Positions 36,062 through 51,644 are shown, numbered from the stretch's first letter. The stretch is 64,000 nucleotides of DNA from Hirundichthys speculiger (GCA_018398805.1 JAGFBZ010000865.1:434001-498000); one strand, 5' to 3'. The notes: generated by a model from the letters alone, not told the origin. Numbers and translations: made by a program.

Positions 36062-37872
36062 GACTCCTGGAGTATCTAACCTTCGTCTTTCTGTTGCTGT
36101 TATTGCTATGCATATTGTGAAAGAATTATGAATTTGTTGTTTTTTTCTCAGTAGAGAGAAAACATTTCCTGCACTAAACTGCTCATAGCAAGGCTTTTTC
36201 GGTTTTCTTGAGTGAGTGGAAAAATATTTTTTGGCACTTTGAGCAACACACAGTGCTATTCAGCTGCATTGCATTCAAGAGAAAGCAGATGTCTCAACAG
36301 AAACAGTCTTGGTAGCACTGCTGGCCGGAGGCTGGACGTATTTGAAAATGCATTTTAGGGGTGCACTTTCCCTTGAAGGTATCTGTGAAAGAAACATATT
36401 TTGACAGACGGTGCACTTGAAATTGTTGTTACTGAGTCACAAATGTGCAAAGTTATTACGGCCTGATGAGTTCGTGCCTTTGTTGTGTCGGAGCTTGAAC
36501 GCGTTACATTGACAGTGAAGCATGCGTAACATGAACAGACTCGCTAAGGGAGCACTCTGGATTAGATATGGTGTTTGTTGGTTCACCCAGTGAGAAAACA
36601 TTTTGATGATGAGTAGCTTTACATGAGTCTGGACTGTATGAATCATTGTGGGCTATTTGACCGATGGAGGAGTCTATGACTCACAGTACAAATTAGTTCT
36701 GCTGCCCAAGCAGCACAGATGCTGCAGCATTGACATGGGCAGAAACACAGTTCAGTCTGCCCAAACAGATGCTTCATTTTAATACAATTTTCTTAATCTC
36801 CACTCAGTCCGTTTTTGCAGAAAGTCAGTTAATTTGAGCTGCCTCCCTCTGCAGAGGCAGTGTGGGACTACTTTATCTCCTCGAGGAAAGGATTGATTCC
36901 CCTCAGTGAACCTCCAAACCCAATATGACTTTGAGTGACTTCTCCTCATAAGCTCTTGATTTACATTGTTGCTGAGACTACGAGGAGAGGAAATTGGTAT
37001 TTGGCCAGTGCTATCGTGAGAATGTGATTTCTTTTTTACTTTTGCCCTTCAGTGAGGTTTGCTGTGCTACAGGGCTGTCCGGCCCAAAGCTCAGGCCTTA
37101 TTCCCATGAATATGGAATTCCTTGCATGTCCGCTGCTCTCTTAGGTATCACGCTCACTTTCATGCGAGGCTGTTTTGTGATGTTTGTCACGAATTGTTTT
37201 TGTTTCCTGTGAGACATGACCAGTAAGATTTGGGTCACTTTTTTGACGGTTCCCGACTGTATCCTGACAAATGAATAGTGCTGTCTCTCTCTCTCTCTCT
37301 TTTTTTTTTTTTTGGAAGCCATCAGAGGTCATTGAAATGATAGCAAGAAAACTTTGCCTTCCCATACTGACACATGTTTGTATAAAACATGAAGGCAAAG
37401 AAAGCCAAAAAAAAAAGCTCAGTTGAAAAAGAAATTTGTTTTTTGTTTGTTTGTTTGTTTGCTTTAATTTTGTTATCCACCTGCTAAATATATAATCACA
37501 AACACTTGCGGCTTCCACAAGGCTGCAGTGAAAATGGGAATACATTGAAATGAGGTTGGGATCTGGAAGCTCAAGCTTAGATGATATTGGTATAGTACTG
37601 TGAAAATAAATAGTTTGCAGAAAAGGTCACGGTGTCATTCGGCATCCGGTTTCAGATGGCAGGGATTTCATCAGGAATATTTACATCTGTCTGCAGTTGT
37701 GTGTGTGTGGCTGCAGCTGTATGTGGCAAAGCAGCATGTCCTGTGTCCTCTCTCCAGAAGTTTTGCCTCAATAAAACTATACACAACCTCCTCGCAGTCA
37801 ACCTGCTTCTTGTAACTTGCATGTGGCACAAGACCAGATATATTTCCAGTGGTTGAATCTTCTGTGTGTCTA

Positions 37873-37907
37873 TTTGGCAGCGCTGAGTTAACTGCAGCGT
37901 TTGAAAC
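37873..37907 (+). repeat. 35-bp direct repeat, copy 2
   Basis: Second copy, same orientation, 1846 bases downstream of the first. Confidence 0.85.
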
Positions 37908-40439
37908 TACAAACAGCTATGTATGTTAGTTTTGCGAGACATATGTAGGCTACACTGTAAAGCTTTGAGATGAAGTAAATTATTTTGACCACTAGAGGCA
38001 GTACGAGCTCAATAAATTATTGTGTGAAGTAAATTTTTATTTTTCGCATCCAGATGCTGCAGAACGCTTTCAGCGAATATTTTGGGATTTGTTTGTTGCA
38101 AAAATTTAAGGAATGCAAAGAGTTCATACGTTGCTTTAAAATGATGTATTTGCATTGTAATATGTAGTAATATTATTTTGTCTCATAATGAGAGCAGCTT
38201 CATCCACTGAGCTGTAGCTAGAATGATCTGAATAATGATATGTAAGCAATGGCTGTAGACCTCTCATCAACATCTCTAAACATGACTTTGCCTGACATTT
38301 TTTAGGCAACTAAAATCATATTTTCCTTCTCCTTCTTCTCCCTCTCCTTGTCTGCTGAGGAAAAACCATATCTCTGCATTTCACAAAACACGCAGTAAGC
38401 AGGCTGTTCTGACCTCAGGCAGTTTGTAAAGTGTTATTGTGTGATTTTGCCTTTCAAACACATTAATTCTGATTCTGCATCAGTTAAAATACAGTAAACT
38501 GAGACACACCACCAAACCCTGTAGTCACTGTGATAAATTATGTAAGGTGTCTCGTGGCAATAAACATGACATAGACAGGTCCTGCTGTACTGTCTGTTGG
38601 CAAGGTCTTAGTACTTCACTGAATGACTCACATGCACTTATTATGAGTATTGAACCAGTTTGAGCGTACTATGTATTTACAATGTTTTCCTCCCTTTAAA
38701 TTTGAGGTCCCAGTTCTGACAGTTCTTCTGAAAAGGAAATTCAGTACATTCTGCCATCCTTTAGCAGGAGACAACAATATCTACAGGATAGCGGTCTTCA
38801 GAGGGAGGTGCTACAGTTGGACTGTATTTTGTGCTGTTACTGATCCAAAGAGAATGAAAAGTCCTTTGGTGTCAATATAAGTGCTGATTTCCTTGCAAAT
38901 AGAACATTTTTTAGCAAAATAAGAGATCTACTTTGGAAGTGAACCTTTTTCCTTACAACGTGAGAAATTAACCGATAAAAAACTCAAAATGTAAGTAAGC
39001 TGTCACTATATATGTGTCACAATGTTTGTTTGTTTGTTTTTTTTGTTTGTTTTTTTTGTTCCAAAATCACTTAAGAAATCCAGTGGTCTGCAAGTTTTTA
39101 TTGAACCACTATAAGTTCTATTGACATTTGTTTTCTTTGTCTTATTTTGTTTTTCTTTTTCGCTCTGTCTTACTGTATGCTCGCTGTGGGATCCGGGCCA
39201 AGCAACAAAACAAGCTGACTCCCGGAGCTGCCGAGGTCTGTTAGGAGTGCATGTTGTATTTACACATGGGAAGAAAGACTATTATTTCTGAAAAGGGAGG
39301 TGAAAGGTTTTCACCCCATCACAGTGATCCTACAGAGAGATTAAAAAAAAAAGTGTGCACATAAACACAGACACCAACACACACACAGAGGAGTGTATAG
39401 TGGTACAGATCAAGCGAATACTGTGGAAGTATTTATCCCCAATTAATGGTGCGTTCTCCAGTCTTCTGTTTACTGTTTCAGTTCCATTTTGTCCATGTTG
39501 CTCTTTTTTTTTTTTCCTTCTCTAACTCGTACACTGTAGTTCCTGTTTTGCATTTCTTGTTATCTCTAAAACTTTGCCCAGTTAGTAAGAGAAGCACTCT
39601 ATGACCTACTTCTACAGCTCGGTGTGAGATTTGATTTTGATATGAATTTGTATGCTTGTGCTAGAGTGTGCATGTGTGCGTGTCCGTTTGCGTGAATTTG
39701 TGTGTGTGTGTCTGCTTAGATCAGAGATTTTTACCATGGCAAGACTTCATTATTACAGACCAGTGCTTCTACTGGGTGGCTTCATGGCTTATTCATTCAT
39801 TCCCACTGGATTAAGCCTTTCTTTACTGTTCCACCACTATCACTTTAGGCTCCCATCATGATAATATCATTTTATCATCCCAGGAATTCTTACCATTGCC
39901 CTTCTACAATTCTTATACTTTTCACCAGACAGACAGGTCTCCCTTTCACAATATCCCCTGTGACTGATTTTATCTGAGACTGAACTAATCTACCAGAGAT
40001 CAACCATTCAAACCAGTTAAACTTGAGAATAGTGGCTATTGTTGTAGCGAAAAGTATCTTTGTTGATGTGTGTCTGTTTTAAATGATCATACTCTGGGGA
40101 TGCAGTTTATGTGACAAATGATAATTCAGTAAGTCATTTTGTATGAATTTTAACAGCTCAGCTGTAATTTTTAAATCTTTGACCCAAATGTAAAAATGAA
40201 TAACACTAATCCATGAGGTGATTTCACTTCCCTTTCCACTGTGTCGCCACGTGATTCTCCGTTTAAACCAGAAGGATATTCAGTCAAAAATGACTGATCA
40301 TATACATGTCATTGTCTATGTTTGGTTTCATCACAGCAGTAGTGAATAGAGGAACATTTGTAATAAAAGTAGACAAAATAATGCTTTTTTAAAATCTGTA
40401 GTCTGCACTTGAATAAGTTATTTTTATTTTGTGTTGTTT

Positions 40440-40464
40440 TTATTATTATTATTATTATTATTTT
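40440..40464. repeat. (ATT)n microsatellite
   Basis: About eight ATT units. Confidence 0.9.
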
Positions 40465-41239
40465 AGTACAAGTGGAATGCATTTACTCTCATCAAGGGTT
40501 CATATGCACACAGGATGCACATTTGCACATATTATGTATTTATGTGTGCACAAACTGGAAACACGAACTGGACAAAAATGGAATAAAATGCAGCATTATT
40601 AATACACCACAACCACAGAAACCACACTTATAAAGCAGGAAGACAAGACACAGAGTAGGGCTGAAGTAAATGCTCATATGTCTTCCTCATATTAACCCTT
40701 CAGCACTTAAAATTACTTCCATTCTGCACAGGTCTTTTGCATAATCTTTGAGATCCCTCGGGCACAAGGGCTCATGGGTAAAATATGAAAATGACTAATT
40801 TGGCCAATGCTTCTTTTTGGCATCAAAATGCAATTCTGAAAGAAAAAATGTGAAACAGAAAAACTCCACAGACAAGGTGACTTAATTATCTGCAGGGAGT
40901 TATTATAATTCCAATAAACAGAGCAGGAACCTCAAGGATACCCGCAAGGCATAGTATGGAGCTGTTATCTAACATTCACATTAAATAACATAATGGAGCT
41001 GCTCTTGGATCTATAAGCCCAGGTCAACCATTCATCAGCTTCTTCCCATGGTTTATCTCTTTGCATGTAGCACACAGTAGGTCAAAAAATATGGGAAATA
41101 AATTGTGGCATTAAGAGATTTATAAAATTTATCCCCACATGGTGCTGAGGCAGCTCATGCCAAGTCATTGTCTAAAAGATGAGAGGCTGGTAATGGGCTG
41201 TTGTTGCATAACTATTCATTGCTCATGACTGTTTGTATT

Positions 41240-42424
41240 TATAATGTTACATTTTATTTATGGGCACCTTCCTAATATTCAAGGTCACTGTACAGATAAA
41301 ATCAAAATACAAAAATGTCACCATAAAAATGGTAAAATTAACTAAGAACTAAAAATAACTATACAATAACTATACATGGGCAATGGCTGTAAGATTAACT
41401 GTACAGACATCCACCTATAGAGAGGGGGAAAACCTGAACAGATGAGTTTATAGTTTAGTTTTGAAGTGTGGAAGAGAGTTGATATTGCAATGGTCTGGTG
41501 GGAGTGAATTCCATAAATGTGAGGCAGAGTGGCTGTATGCCCCCCCCCCCCCCCCCCCCACCACCTCCCCTCACTTCTGTAATAAAGTGAACAGAGAGAA
41601 CACTGAGGTGAAGAGAAGAAGAGGGTCTGTAGGGTACAGGCAGGTATGGTAATGTTGGGGAGGTCAAGAGATATGGCAGAGTGAGTTTATGAATGGCCTT
41701 GGAGGTAAGAATTAATACTTTATTTTGGATTCTGTTCGTGATTGTGGTAACTGGAAGTGGGTGATTTTGGATTATTTCAAATGAATGAACTAAGTGTGGT
41801 CTTAAAGATATGACTTAAAACAGGCAAGGGGCGTGTGAAACCAACAGCGAGAAGTCTGTCAAGGGGGATGGAGTGTGAAATGGTGTCAAAAACTGCAGTC
41901 AGATCAAGCAGGATGAGGATGGATAGAAGACCAGAGTCAGCTGGAAGGAGATCATTGGTAATTTTAACCAGGGCTGTCTTGGAGGAGTAAAGAGGGCAGA
42001 AACCAGACTGGAACTGTTCATGAAGATAGTTGCATGAAAGATCAGCATGAAGTTGAGAAACAATGTTTATTTTCAAGAATTTTGGAAATGAAAGGAAGGT
42101 TGGAGATAGGACAAATATTATCGAGGTCACTGAGACCTGCACTGGGTTTCTTAAGAATTGGAGTGACAGCAGCTGTTTTGAGGGGAGGGGCAACAATTCC
42201 AGTGGTGAGAAATGAGTGGATGATGTGTGTAATGAGAGGTCCGGGGAAGACAGCTTCACAACGCTTGTTGGGAGAGGGTCTATTTGATAGGTTGATGATT
42301 TAGATTTCATGATTAATTCAGAAACTTCAGCGACAGAAGGTAGAGTGAATTCTGAGAGTGATTGAGAAGGGAACAATGGGAGATCTGATAAAGATGGGAT
42401 TTGATGATTATTCGGAGCAACCTG
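41240..42424 (-). pseudogene. L2-type LINE, internally deleted reverse-transcriptase ORF and 3' tail
   Basis: On the minus strand, from 42424, a broken frame reads SLSEFTLPSVAEVSELIMKS, then a decayed linker, then NYLHEQFQSGFCPLYSSKTA and LLSILILLDLTAVFDTISH. These are the L2 reverse-transcriptase segments F(Q)SGFRP..STETAL and LLVLLDLSAAFDTI..H. The active-site YxDD region is deleted. Sequence at 41440-41560 keeps a frame-shifted C-terminal WNSLP-like piece, and the 3' end (about 41245-41300) resembles the tail aggtcactgtacag read in reverse. A 20-base C tract (41540-41559) expands inside it. Non-functional. Confidence 0.75.
41540..41559. repeat. poly-C tract within LINE relic
   Basis: 20 consecutive C residues, followed by accacctcccc. 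Confidence 0.9.
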
Positions 42425-43571
42425 CTGATGGATGTTCTTTTGTGTGTGTGTATACCATGCTATTCTTGCCCTAAGGTTACATTGTGGTGTTCAAATGTCC
42501 AAGCACCCTGCTTCAGGCACTGAGCAGAGATGCAATGCAATTATTCCTTTTGTTCCATCTCCAGTGTGGTGCACTCATGAGAGTTTACACATAATAGCTT
42601 GTGTGCCTTTCTGTTAAATTCTACCTTCTGTGTTGCAGTTTATTGTCCATTTATTGGTATGTGTGCTGTAACAGTCAAATATTTTTTTTTTTTCCTGCAG
42701 GGTGCTTTGAAATCGTTGTTTTGTTCCTATAATTGCGCTAAAGCGCTGGAAGCCACATTGAAGTTGGAGTTAGTTGTGCTCATATTGGTATACCAGACTA
42801 TCGTGATTGCAACATTTTAAATGGCATAACTACTGCCAGTTAAATAGGAGATGAAGTCATAAATCAAGGCATTGTTACCTGAAGGAAAGGAGGTGGTAAT
42901 AAGTTAACCCTCTTTTGGCTTCCTTTTGTCTTCCTCTAAAATATCTAGGAGCTCTTCTTCTGTAAGCTGTAGAAATCAGTGTCATGCTGTGAGCTACATC
43001 TTGTTTGTTACCTGTGTCTGCGACTGCAGTTACTTGGTTACCATTTGTTTTGCTCAAAACTGTCAACTATGACAGAGGAAGAAAGAGACAAACTAAACAA
43101 TATTAACAACGGGCAGTGAATCCATTGGCTTGATTGGATATCTGGCTATGATGCGCCGTTTGTGCTCATAATCCTACACTGTACAGTCTATGTTTTTGAA
43201 CTGAGCACATGCATTAAGAATTTAAAACTTACAAATCCAAAGAAGCTCAAATGGATTTGCAGTGGCTGAGTGCATGAACTGCTAATTGAAATCTGATCCC
43301 CTGCTGAACATGGCCCCTTTTTAACTCAATTATTATGCTAAACCAGTTATAAAGCCTCCAAAACCATAGACACTAGGTTTTATCAGCCGCTGTTTTGACA
43401 ATAATTATTTCCCACAATTGTGAACTTTGTTCAGCTATTTTTCTTTTTTTTTTTATTTTACTTCAAGTGCACATGCTGACAAAAATGTATGAATTAGATT
43501 TATTTTATATCTGCAAATAAATCGTTTCCTGTGAGTTCTCCATGTCAAAGGTTACAGTACTGTACTTAAAA
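42425..43571. other. intron, nothing recognised
   Basis: A T-tract plus cctgcag at about 42690-42700 mimics a splice acceptor, but the following frame has no inpp4b similarity. Confidence 0.6.
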
Positions 43572-43573
43572 TA

Positions 43574-44899
<1,326 letters not shown>

Positions 44900-44901
44900 T
44901 A

Positions 44902-45756
44902 AATGCCCCGATTAGAATTTGTTTGACTTCTTTTATAAACATCACATTTCATGCTCCACTGTGCGGAAAACACAGGCACTAAAAAGGGACAATGCAACTG
45001 AGACTGAATCAGAAATGTCTACAGTATACCTGTACATGAGTACTTTCCACAGTGCTGTCAGAGGAAATCAGAATCTGTCAGATGTAAATACAAGTGTTTT
45101 TATTTTGCCACACATGATTGCCTGACGCTGTTACATTTCAGCCTGTAAGCTCGCTGGTCATAATATAAGTCAAAATGCTAGGGTTTTTTTTTTTGTGCCA
45201 TGTAACAGACATGACCAAGACTGAAAATCCCAGGATTTTTCTTTTAAATAAACAGTATTATTTTCACATGCAAACTTTGATTTTATCAGTGAATCTTTCA
45301 GAATAGGTTTACATGCTTTAAAGTTCTAAAATACTTGTCCACTAGACTTGACTTTTGGTCATTCAAGTTAAACCACATAAGTATTTTTAAATGGCTTTCA
45401 AATCAAATCTGCTTGTTCCTGTGAGAAGCAGTAATTGAAGAAGAAATTTTTAGGGAAGTAGATGCCATTTCCTGCATTTTAGCAGGTTGTTAGAGACTTG
45501 ATTTTGCCTATAAGTAAACATTTGAAGATTATTTTAACACATGTTGGTGCACATCCTGGTGTGGCCTCGGTGTACACAAATTACATCATATAATTGTTCA
45601 GTTACTTTGGTTTGTGTTCGCATAATGGGGGGGGCATATAATGGTTGCAGCCCCTGTGGTTAAAGGTGAAATTTGCAGAAAAAAGAACAACAACTCTTTC
45701 ATCAGGAACAAGCGATATGAGCTCCATCCTTTGATGTCAGCTGCTCCCTCTGTGAA
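44902..45756. other. intron, nothing recognised
   Basis: AT-rich unique-looking sequence between the Tc1 element and the hairpin at 45757. Confidence 0.6.
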
Positions 45757-45796
45757 TGTCCACCACCGAGTAACTCCAGTTACTCGGTGGTGGACA
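45757..45796. repeat. perfect 18-bp hairpin, 4-nt loop
   Basis: Arm tgtccaccaccgagtaac, loop tcca, then the exact reverse complement. All 18 pairs match. It is not a TIR of a listed element. Confidence 0.95.
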
Positions 45797-45841
45797 CTGA
45801 GTCCAGTTACTCTCTGAAGAAAGACAACCTACCAGATAATT

Positions 45842-46242
45842 ACCTCCACCAAGGAGGTTATTTTTTTGCTGGCGTTTATCTGTCTGTCTGTCTGTCTGTG
45901 TACAAGATAACTCAAAACATTTATGGATGGATTTTGATGGAATTTTCAGGAGTTGTCAGAAATGTGAAAAGGAAGAACTGATTTCATTTTGGGTGTGATC
46001 CGGAAGAAATCCTGGATTCTGGATCACTTTCAAATTTTTGATAACATTGCGGTCAATGGGGCCGAAAATTTTGTTTCTCAATATCTGTTAATTATTGCCC
46101 AAAACTCATGAAATTTGACTCAGGAATTGACAATTGGAACCTCTATCAAATTTCAAAGGCTGATCCGGATCTGATCCAGAAGGCAGATTTTATCGCAATC
46201 TGTAAATCGCTATATGGGGGAATTGTTGCACTTGGTGGAGGT
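45842..46242. mobile_element. TIR-bounded miniature element (common teleost CCTCCACCAAGG family)
   Basis: Starts acctccaccaag and ends cttggtggaggt, perfect 12-bp inverted termini. Internal landmarks aaggaggttat, a TCTG repeat (45880-45899), atggatggattttgatggaa and tgatccggatctgatcc recur in many fish genomes. No coding capacity is evident; superfamily not established from sequence. Confidence 0.7.
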
Positions 46243-49200
46243 CTGTCAAAGAATTTCAGTGAAACAGGAGAAGAAAAAATTGTTGGACAGGAAGATATTG
46301 GTGGCGTGGACATACCTCTTCCTCTGTAATAGTAATCATCACACTTAATTTTCATAATTTGATCTGCCTTGCTTTGGAGGTATGAACCTATGGGATTAGA
46401 GAGAAATTAAATTACTAAATGACAACCCTTAACAACCCCTTGACAACCCTCAACCCCAAGTGAATACGATAAAGTTAATTATGAAAAATAAAATTAAAAC
46501 ACCTGTTAGCTGTTACTGTATACTTTCAGTTACTTTGGAACAGTCAGTGCTGAAGAGTTAGGGAAGTCTTTTGTTGTATGCATGACTGTTGTTTTCATAA
46601 TAATAATCATCATCATCATCATCATCATCAACATTATCATCACCATTATCATCATCATCAATATCATTATTTGGATGCTTTTAATTATATATAAAAAAAA
46701 AAAGGGATTGTGGATGTATGGCCTCCATAAGGATATTGAGAGGAAAAAAATATTTATTTATATGTTTAGCTAAAATCACAGCTAAAGGTAATCAACAAGG
46801 GATGAATATGTCAAACTCAGCCCCATGCAGTCCTGGTTATTGACATCAATTTTGTGCCTGAACCATACATGTGCAGTTTGTTCAATCATGCATCATATCC
46901 ACTGTGACATGCCTCTTCCATGATCCTAACAAGTAGTTTGCGTTAACCTCGACACATCTCGTGTTAACACAAGCTGACCCCGTTTCTCTGCTCAAGACTT
47001 TCTCATTATGTTATTCACCTGCATTCTCTAAAGTAGTCATTCAGGTTTTGGCAATCTGTTGAGTGAGATATAGGAGAAATTTGTTGTTTTATACATCGTT
47101 GTGAGCCAGCAGTTGCACTCTAAAGTCCATGCCCATTAGCACACCACTGCTGCTTGTAGTTAGGTTTTAAATCCCCCATTTAATATTTTTTGAATTTTTC
47201 TCAATTCTGCAGAGTTTGACACAAGACTGCATACATCTCAGAATTACAGTCGCATATATGTCTTGTTACCTTGACTCTGTAATAGTACTACACCACTGAT
47301 TTTTAATTATCACTTTATCTAAGATATCTTTTACAAACAGAGAAAAAAGCTTTTTGAACGCCAGCATCACTTGAATACCTTCGGGAGATAATATGCAGAA
47401 TACTATCAGCCTTGTCTCGACCAAAGACATTTGTCAGTGCAGCCCTTCAATCCCTTTCATTTATTGCGAATTGGAAGTGGGCTCAATGCTGCTTGCCACG
47501 TCCTGATCTGAAAGGTTAGCACTGATAGCAGAGAGCTGTGGCTGACCTTTCTTATCGTGTTTTTTCAAAGTAACATGAAGTCCCTGGGGGAAAGTTAGCC
47601 CAAGACTCACCTTGTCATTTCTTTGGCTTTTTTTTCTTTATATCACTTGACTTTCATGAGCTTTGCAGAGGAAAAAGTTCAGTCCCATCTAATGCAAACC
47701 CATTAACCATATCCAGATCTAGGTTATCCTGTTGGACCAGTGACCATTTAGCTATCCAAAATAAAGAATGTGTTGCTGAAAAGGTTTTAACATCATAGTT
47801 AACATGGTACAATGGTCCACAGGTAAATATATTTATGTTTGAATAAGTTTGATCATCAAAGTAAGAGTTATTTACTCATCTCAAAGTTTTAAATTTAAAC
47901 AAACACTTGGCATTAGTGGTTGTGGAATACCAAATCAAAGACTCCTACATTACATACCCCTTAGTTTTGGGCAGCCTGAGTCAAAAAAATACCTCATTCA
48001 GTGAGCTCTTAAGGTCTGCAGGGTTTTGTTACATCGCAGAACCAGCTGACTAGACTTTCCTTTTTTTTTTGTTGTTGTTGATTTCATGCAGCATTCACTG
48101 TTTCAATAAAATGGATTTTGCAAAGCTTTAACAGCAACATGAAGAGATGCACCCCCACAAGAGGAGGAGGCAGAGTCAACCGTCCAACTCCACCTTCTAA
48201 AATATCAGCTCCCAGGAAGATAGCTGTAAAAAAATCTTATACTGTATCTCTGTATTTTGTCCAAAGCCTGTTACACACATGTCATTAAGAGCTCAATTAA
48301 TTGTGCCAGCTTTTGAAAGAAATAGCATAGCATTTCTCTTTTAATCAAAAAAATGTATTTATTATTTGTCTTTTTTTTAGTCGCTTTCAAAAGCTGTAAC
48401 GAACAGGTTTTTGAGTGAGGATTTACTTCCAATTGATTTTAGTTTCCTATTTTACTTCTGCTCATCAGGACCTTAGTACTTACTTGTTCCCTTTTATGTA
48501 CCTTATGTTGAAGAACTGACAATAAACCAGATTTTTTTTTTTTTTTTTTAAGATTTTTATATCACTAGCACTCTTCCTTTCAAGGTTGAATCACCATTAT
48601 ATTTTTTGACAAAAGTACAATTAGTCTCAGGGAGCCAGTGAAGAAAGCATAAAATATGCAGCGTGCTAGTGGGAATAATCACTTCTCAACCATGCAGCTA
48701 TGCTGAAGATTGACTGGGCACATACAAAAACATGGCATTATGCTTCTGTGCTCACAATCTTGAGGAACAGACGCAGCTCCTCTGCTTTCTCCATTTATCT
48801 GTTTATCCTCAAAAAGTCCTGAGAGCTTATTGTTCTGCTAAGTGTGTTAACCAACATTCCTGCCTGCTTGTCTGCTCTCTCGCCCATTCCCACCTGTCAT
48901 TCTTTTTGTGTTTGTCTATGTGACAGAAAGTTTGGGCATGCAGGTGCATCTCCTTTGTTTTACCACCTACAGCTCTGCTGAGACAAATCCTTACCACCCC
49001 CATTCAGTTCTTTTGACTGCAAGAGTCACTGGAGCACAGAACACGTATAATTTATTGCCTACCTGTGTCAACAAGCCACTGCAATCACCACCATCAACAA
49101 AAGCTCTTGCACTCCACCTGCTTTCCTGCAGATCACATCCATGCTCTTCTTCCTGCTCTTACGCATACATGCTCAGTGTGGTTTGCATGCTTCATCCCAT

Positions 49201-51644
49201 TTAAGCCATTACTGAAACCAGGACACACATAAAGTACTGTTATTGATTCCACCCTGGCTTACCCCTCTAGTAGATTCTCAGGTCACCGTGGAGTAAATAT
49301 GTTGAAAAAAAAAAAAAAATGCCAAAAAAATGTTCTGCACCAAAACTGAGCAGGGGATTTCTCTCCTGCTATCCTCCGTCCCATCTGTGTGTTTACTGTT
49401 TGTATGCGTATAGCTGTAGGCTTGGCTGATGTACAGTTCAAGGGCTTTGATTAAATGTATTACCAAGGTCAGAAAGACTGGATATATTGATCAAATGACT
49501 TGCATAATCTATTTACCCAGCTACAAAGACCCATTTTGCTATTTGGCTCCTTGACGAAATGTGTGTCTTAATAGACTGTTGCCTAATCACTCTAGTTAGA
49601 GAGGAATATGAAGAAAAATAAAGATGGTGAACAACAGCTTAAATGCTCAATGTCAGGAAGTAGTCTTTAAATTAGATAGGAGGAAAATTCAATCTAAATT
49701 AAACAAGTATGAAGCTACATCATTCATCACTCGCAGATAAATGGATTTGTCAGGGAATGAACATTGGAACAGATTCACATTTTTAGGTTTAAGCTTCAAG
49801 TAAGTTTAGAAAATTAGATGATAACCACACAGACGTAGCTGTTGAAGGAATTTCTTCACGTCAGATAAATTATTTGACTTTATTAAAAGAATACTTAAAG
49901 CTAAAGACTTATCCTTATAAATTAGTCAGTTTCCCTGACTATTAGAGTTTTCTCTGTACCTCTGTCTGAATCTAATTCCTACTCACTTAGAATTTCCAAA
50001 TCCCAACATTATGATCACCTGCTTAGTTTTAAGCAGATCGTCCTTATGCTCCCAAAACACCTCTTCCCAGTCAGAGTTAGGAAAAGGCACATCTGAGGAT
50101 GTCATTGAAATGCTAGAACTACATCCTTTGGGCCCTGTGGTTGTTTGGTGACATCTCTGTGGACTGGGATTGCTTCCCACAGATGCCATCAGGTCTTATC
50201 AGACGGCTATCTGATGGTTCAGTTTATTAGTATCTGGGTAGTTTGGAGACCAAATGACTTTTTGGACTCTTTGTTATGCTCTTTGAGCAGTTACTGAAAT
50301 ATTTTTCTGAGCTGACCTACTGCTGGCCTAGTGAGGAGGCAGCTATTGTGAGGGAATGATTTTGGGGGGGGTGTGACTGGTCTGCAGAAGTTTGAAGGTC
50401 GGTAGAAAGTGCCAGTATAATATTAATGTGATTGACAAGGTGCAGGTTTTTCCAGCAAAATGCTGCACTGTGACAGGATGAGTTGTATTTACTTATGTTA
50501 CCTGTCAGTTGTCATAATGTTATGAATGATCAACGTAAAATCAGTTTTTAGATGTACAGAGCTGATTTTGATTGATGAAGTAAATATATGGTCCTTGTTA
50601 TTAATAGAACACCACAGAAGTCAACAAGTGGCAATAAAGCTTCTGTGTATTAACACCTTACATCATGGAGACATGCAGTATATTAAACTGCGATACCACC
50701 ACAAGCAACTCAACAACTCAACCAACAATTCTGTGAAGAGGTCAGATAATTGTGATTCCTTCAGAAGAGAAAAAGAAAAGTTATGGGGTTGGTTTTTGTT
50801 TTTGTCTAATGCAGCCATACCCGAACCATCTTTTCCTACCTCCGTCAAACACAGCCGAAAACAAAAGCCGGAAAAAATAATTTTCTAAACCAAACCACAA
50901 CTAAGAATAAACAATCTGAAAAGCTGTAAAAAACTTTGAAAAGCAAGGTAGCAATTCAACTCAAAGACTGTGTCACAGTCAGTCTTACCGCAGGTTTAAG
51001 GATTTACATTTGTGCCACTCATCCACCTCCCTACCCGGCGGCTGGAATTGTGTTTTTGTCCATCACAACAAAACCATTATCTCCCTTTCTATTGTGTTTA
51101 TGGTGCTGGAACATTATTTAAATGCAGTACATGCTGCCATTACTTAATTCAGACTTAAAGAGGTTGTCCTCCTCACCTTGAAAAGCACACTGCACTAAAA
51201 AATAATACACTAGCTCAGCTTTAAACAAAAATTGAGGTTAGAATTTGCATTGATCTGTTTAAATAATTTCAACTGCATTACTGTTGAGTAAATATTCTGA
51301 GACGTTTTTAAAGTTGGACTAACTCAGTTTGTTTAATACAAGCAACATAATTTGGTTTAACCTTTACCTTAAAACCACAATACATTTGATTTTCATTCCA
51401 CACATTGTTTTCATTTCATATTGCTCTTCTTTTACAGTTTTTCATCTCATTTCACGCGACTTTTCTTTACTCTTTTAATGACTTGTTGTACTCATTTGTT
51501 GCAGACTTTGAATTCTTTATGACTGTTTTGGAAGAAGTGTATTTGTGGACTGGTCCAGAGTAGTTAATTTTACGTGAGAGAAGAACTCACTCACACACTA
51601 ACCTCACGACATCTACCACCTACAGCACCTGTAGTAGCTACTGC
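46243..51644. other. intron, mostly featureless
   Basis: Holds an ATC/ATT triplet tract (46597-46670) and poly-T/poly-A runs. A 68-residue minus-strand frame at 49983-50189 in a slightly GC-rich patch is unplaced. No gene or mobile element recognised. Confidence 0.55.
46597..46670. repeat. (ATC/ATT)n microsatellite
   Basis: Interrupted triplet repeat of about 75 bases. Confidence 0.9.

Larger units (their letters stand above)
35373..41239. other. intron, mostly featureless
   Basis: Contains a pair of 35-bp direct repeats (36027-36061 and 37873-37907), TC/T (37284-37313), TTTG (37440-37461 and about 39021-39060) and ATT (40440-40464) simple repeats. No gene recognised. Confidence 0.55.

Noticed and set aside
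50526..50888. 120-residue + strand frame
   Set aside because: AT-rich, no motif, no splice context.
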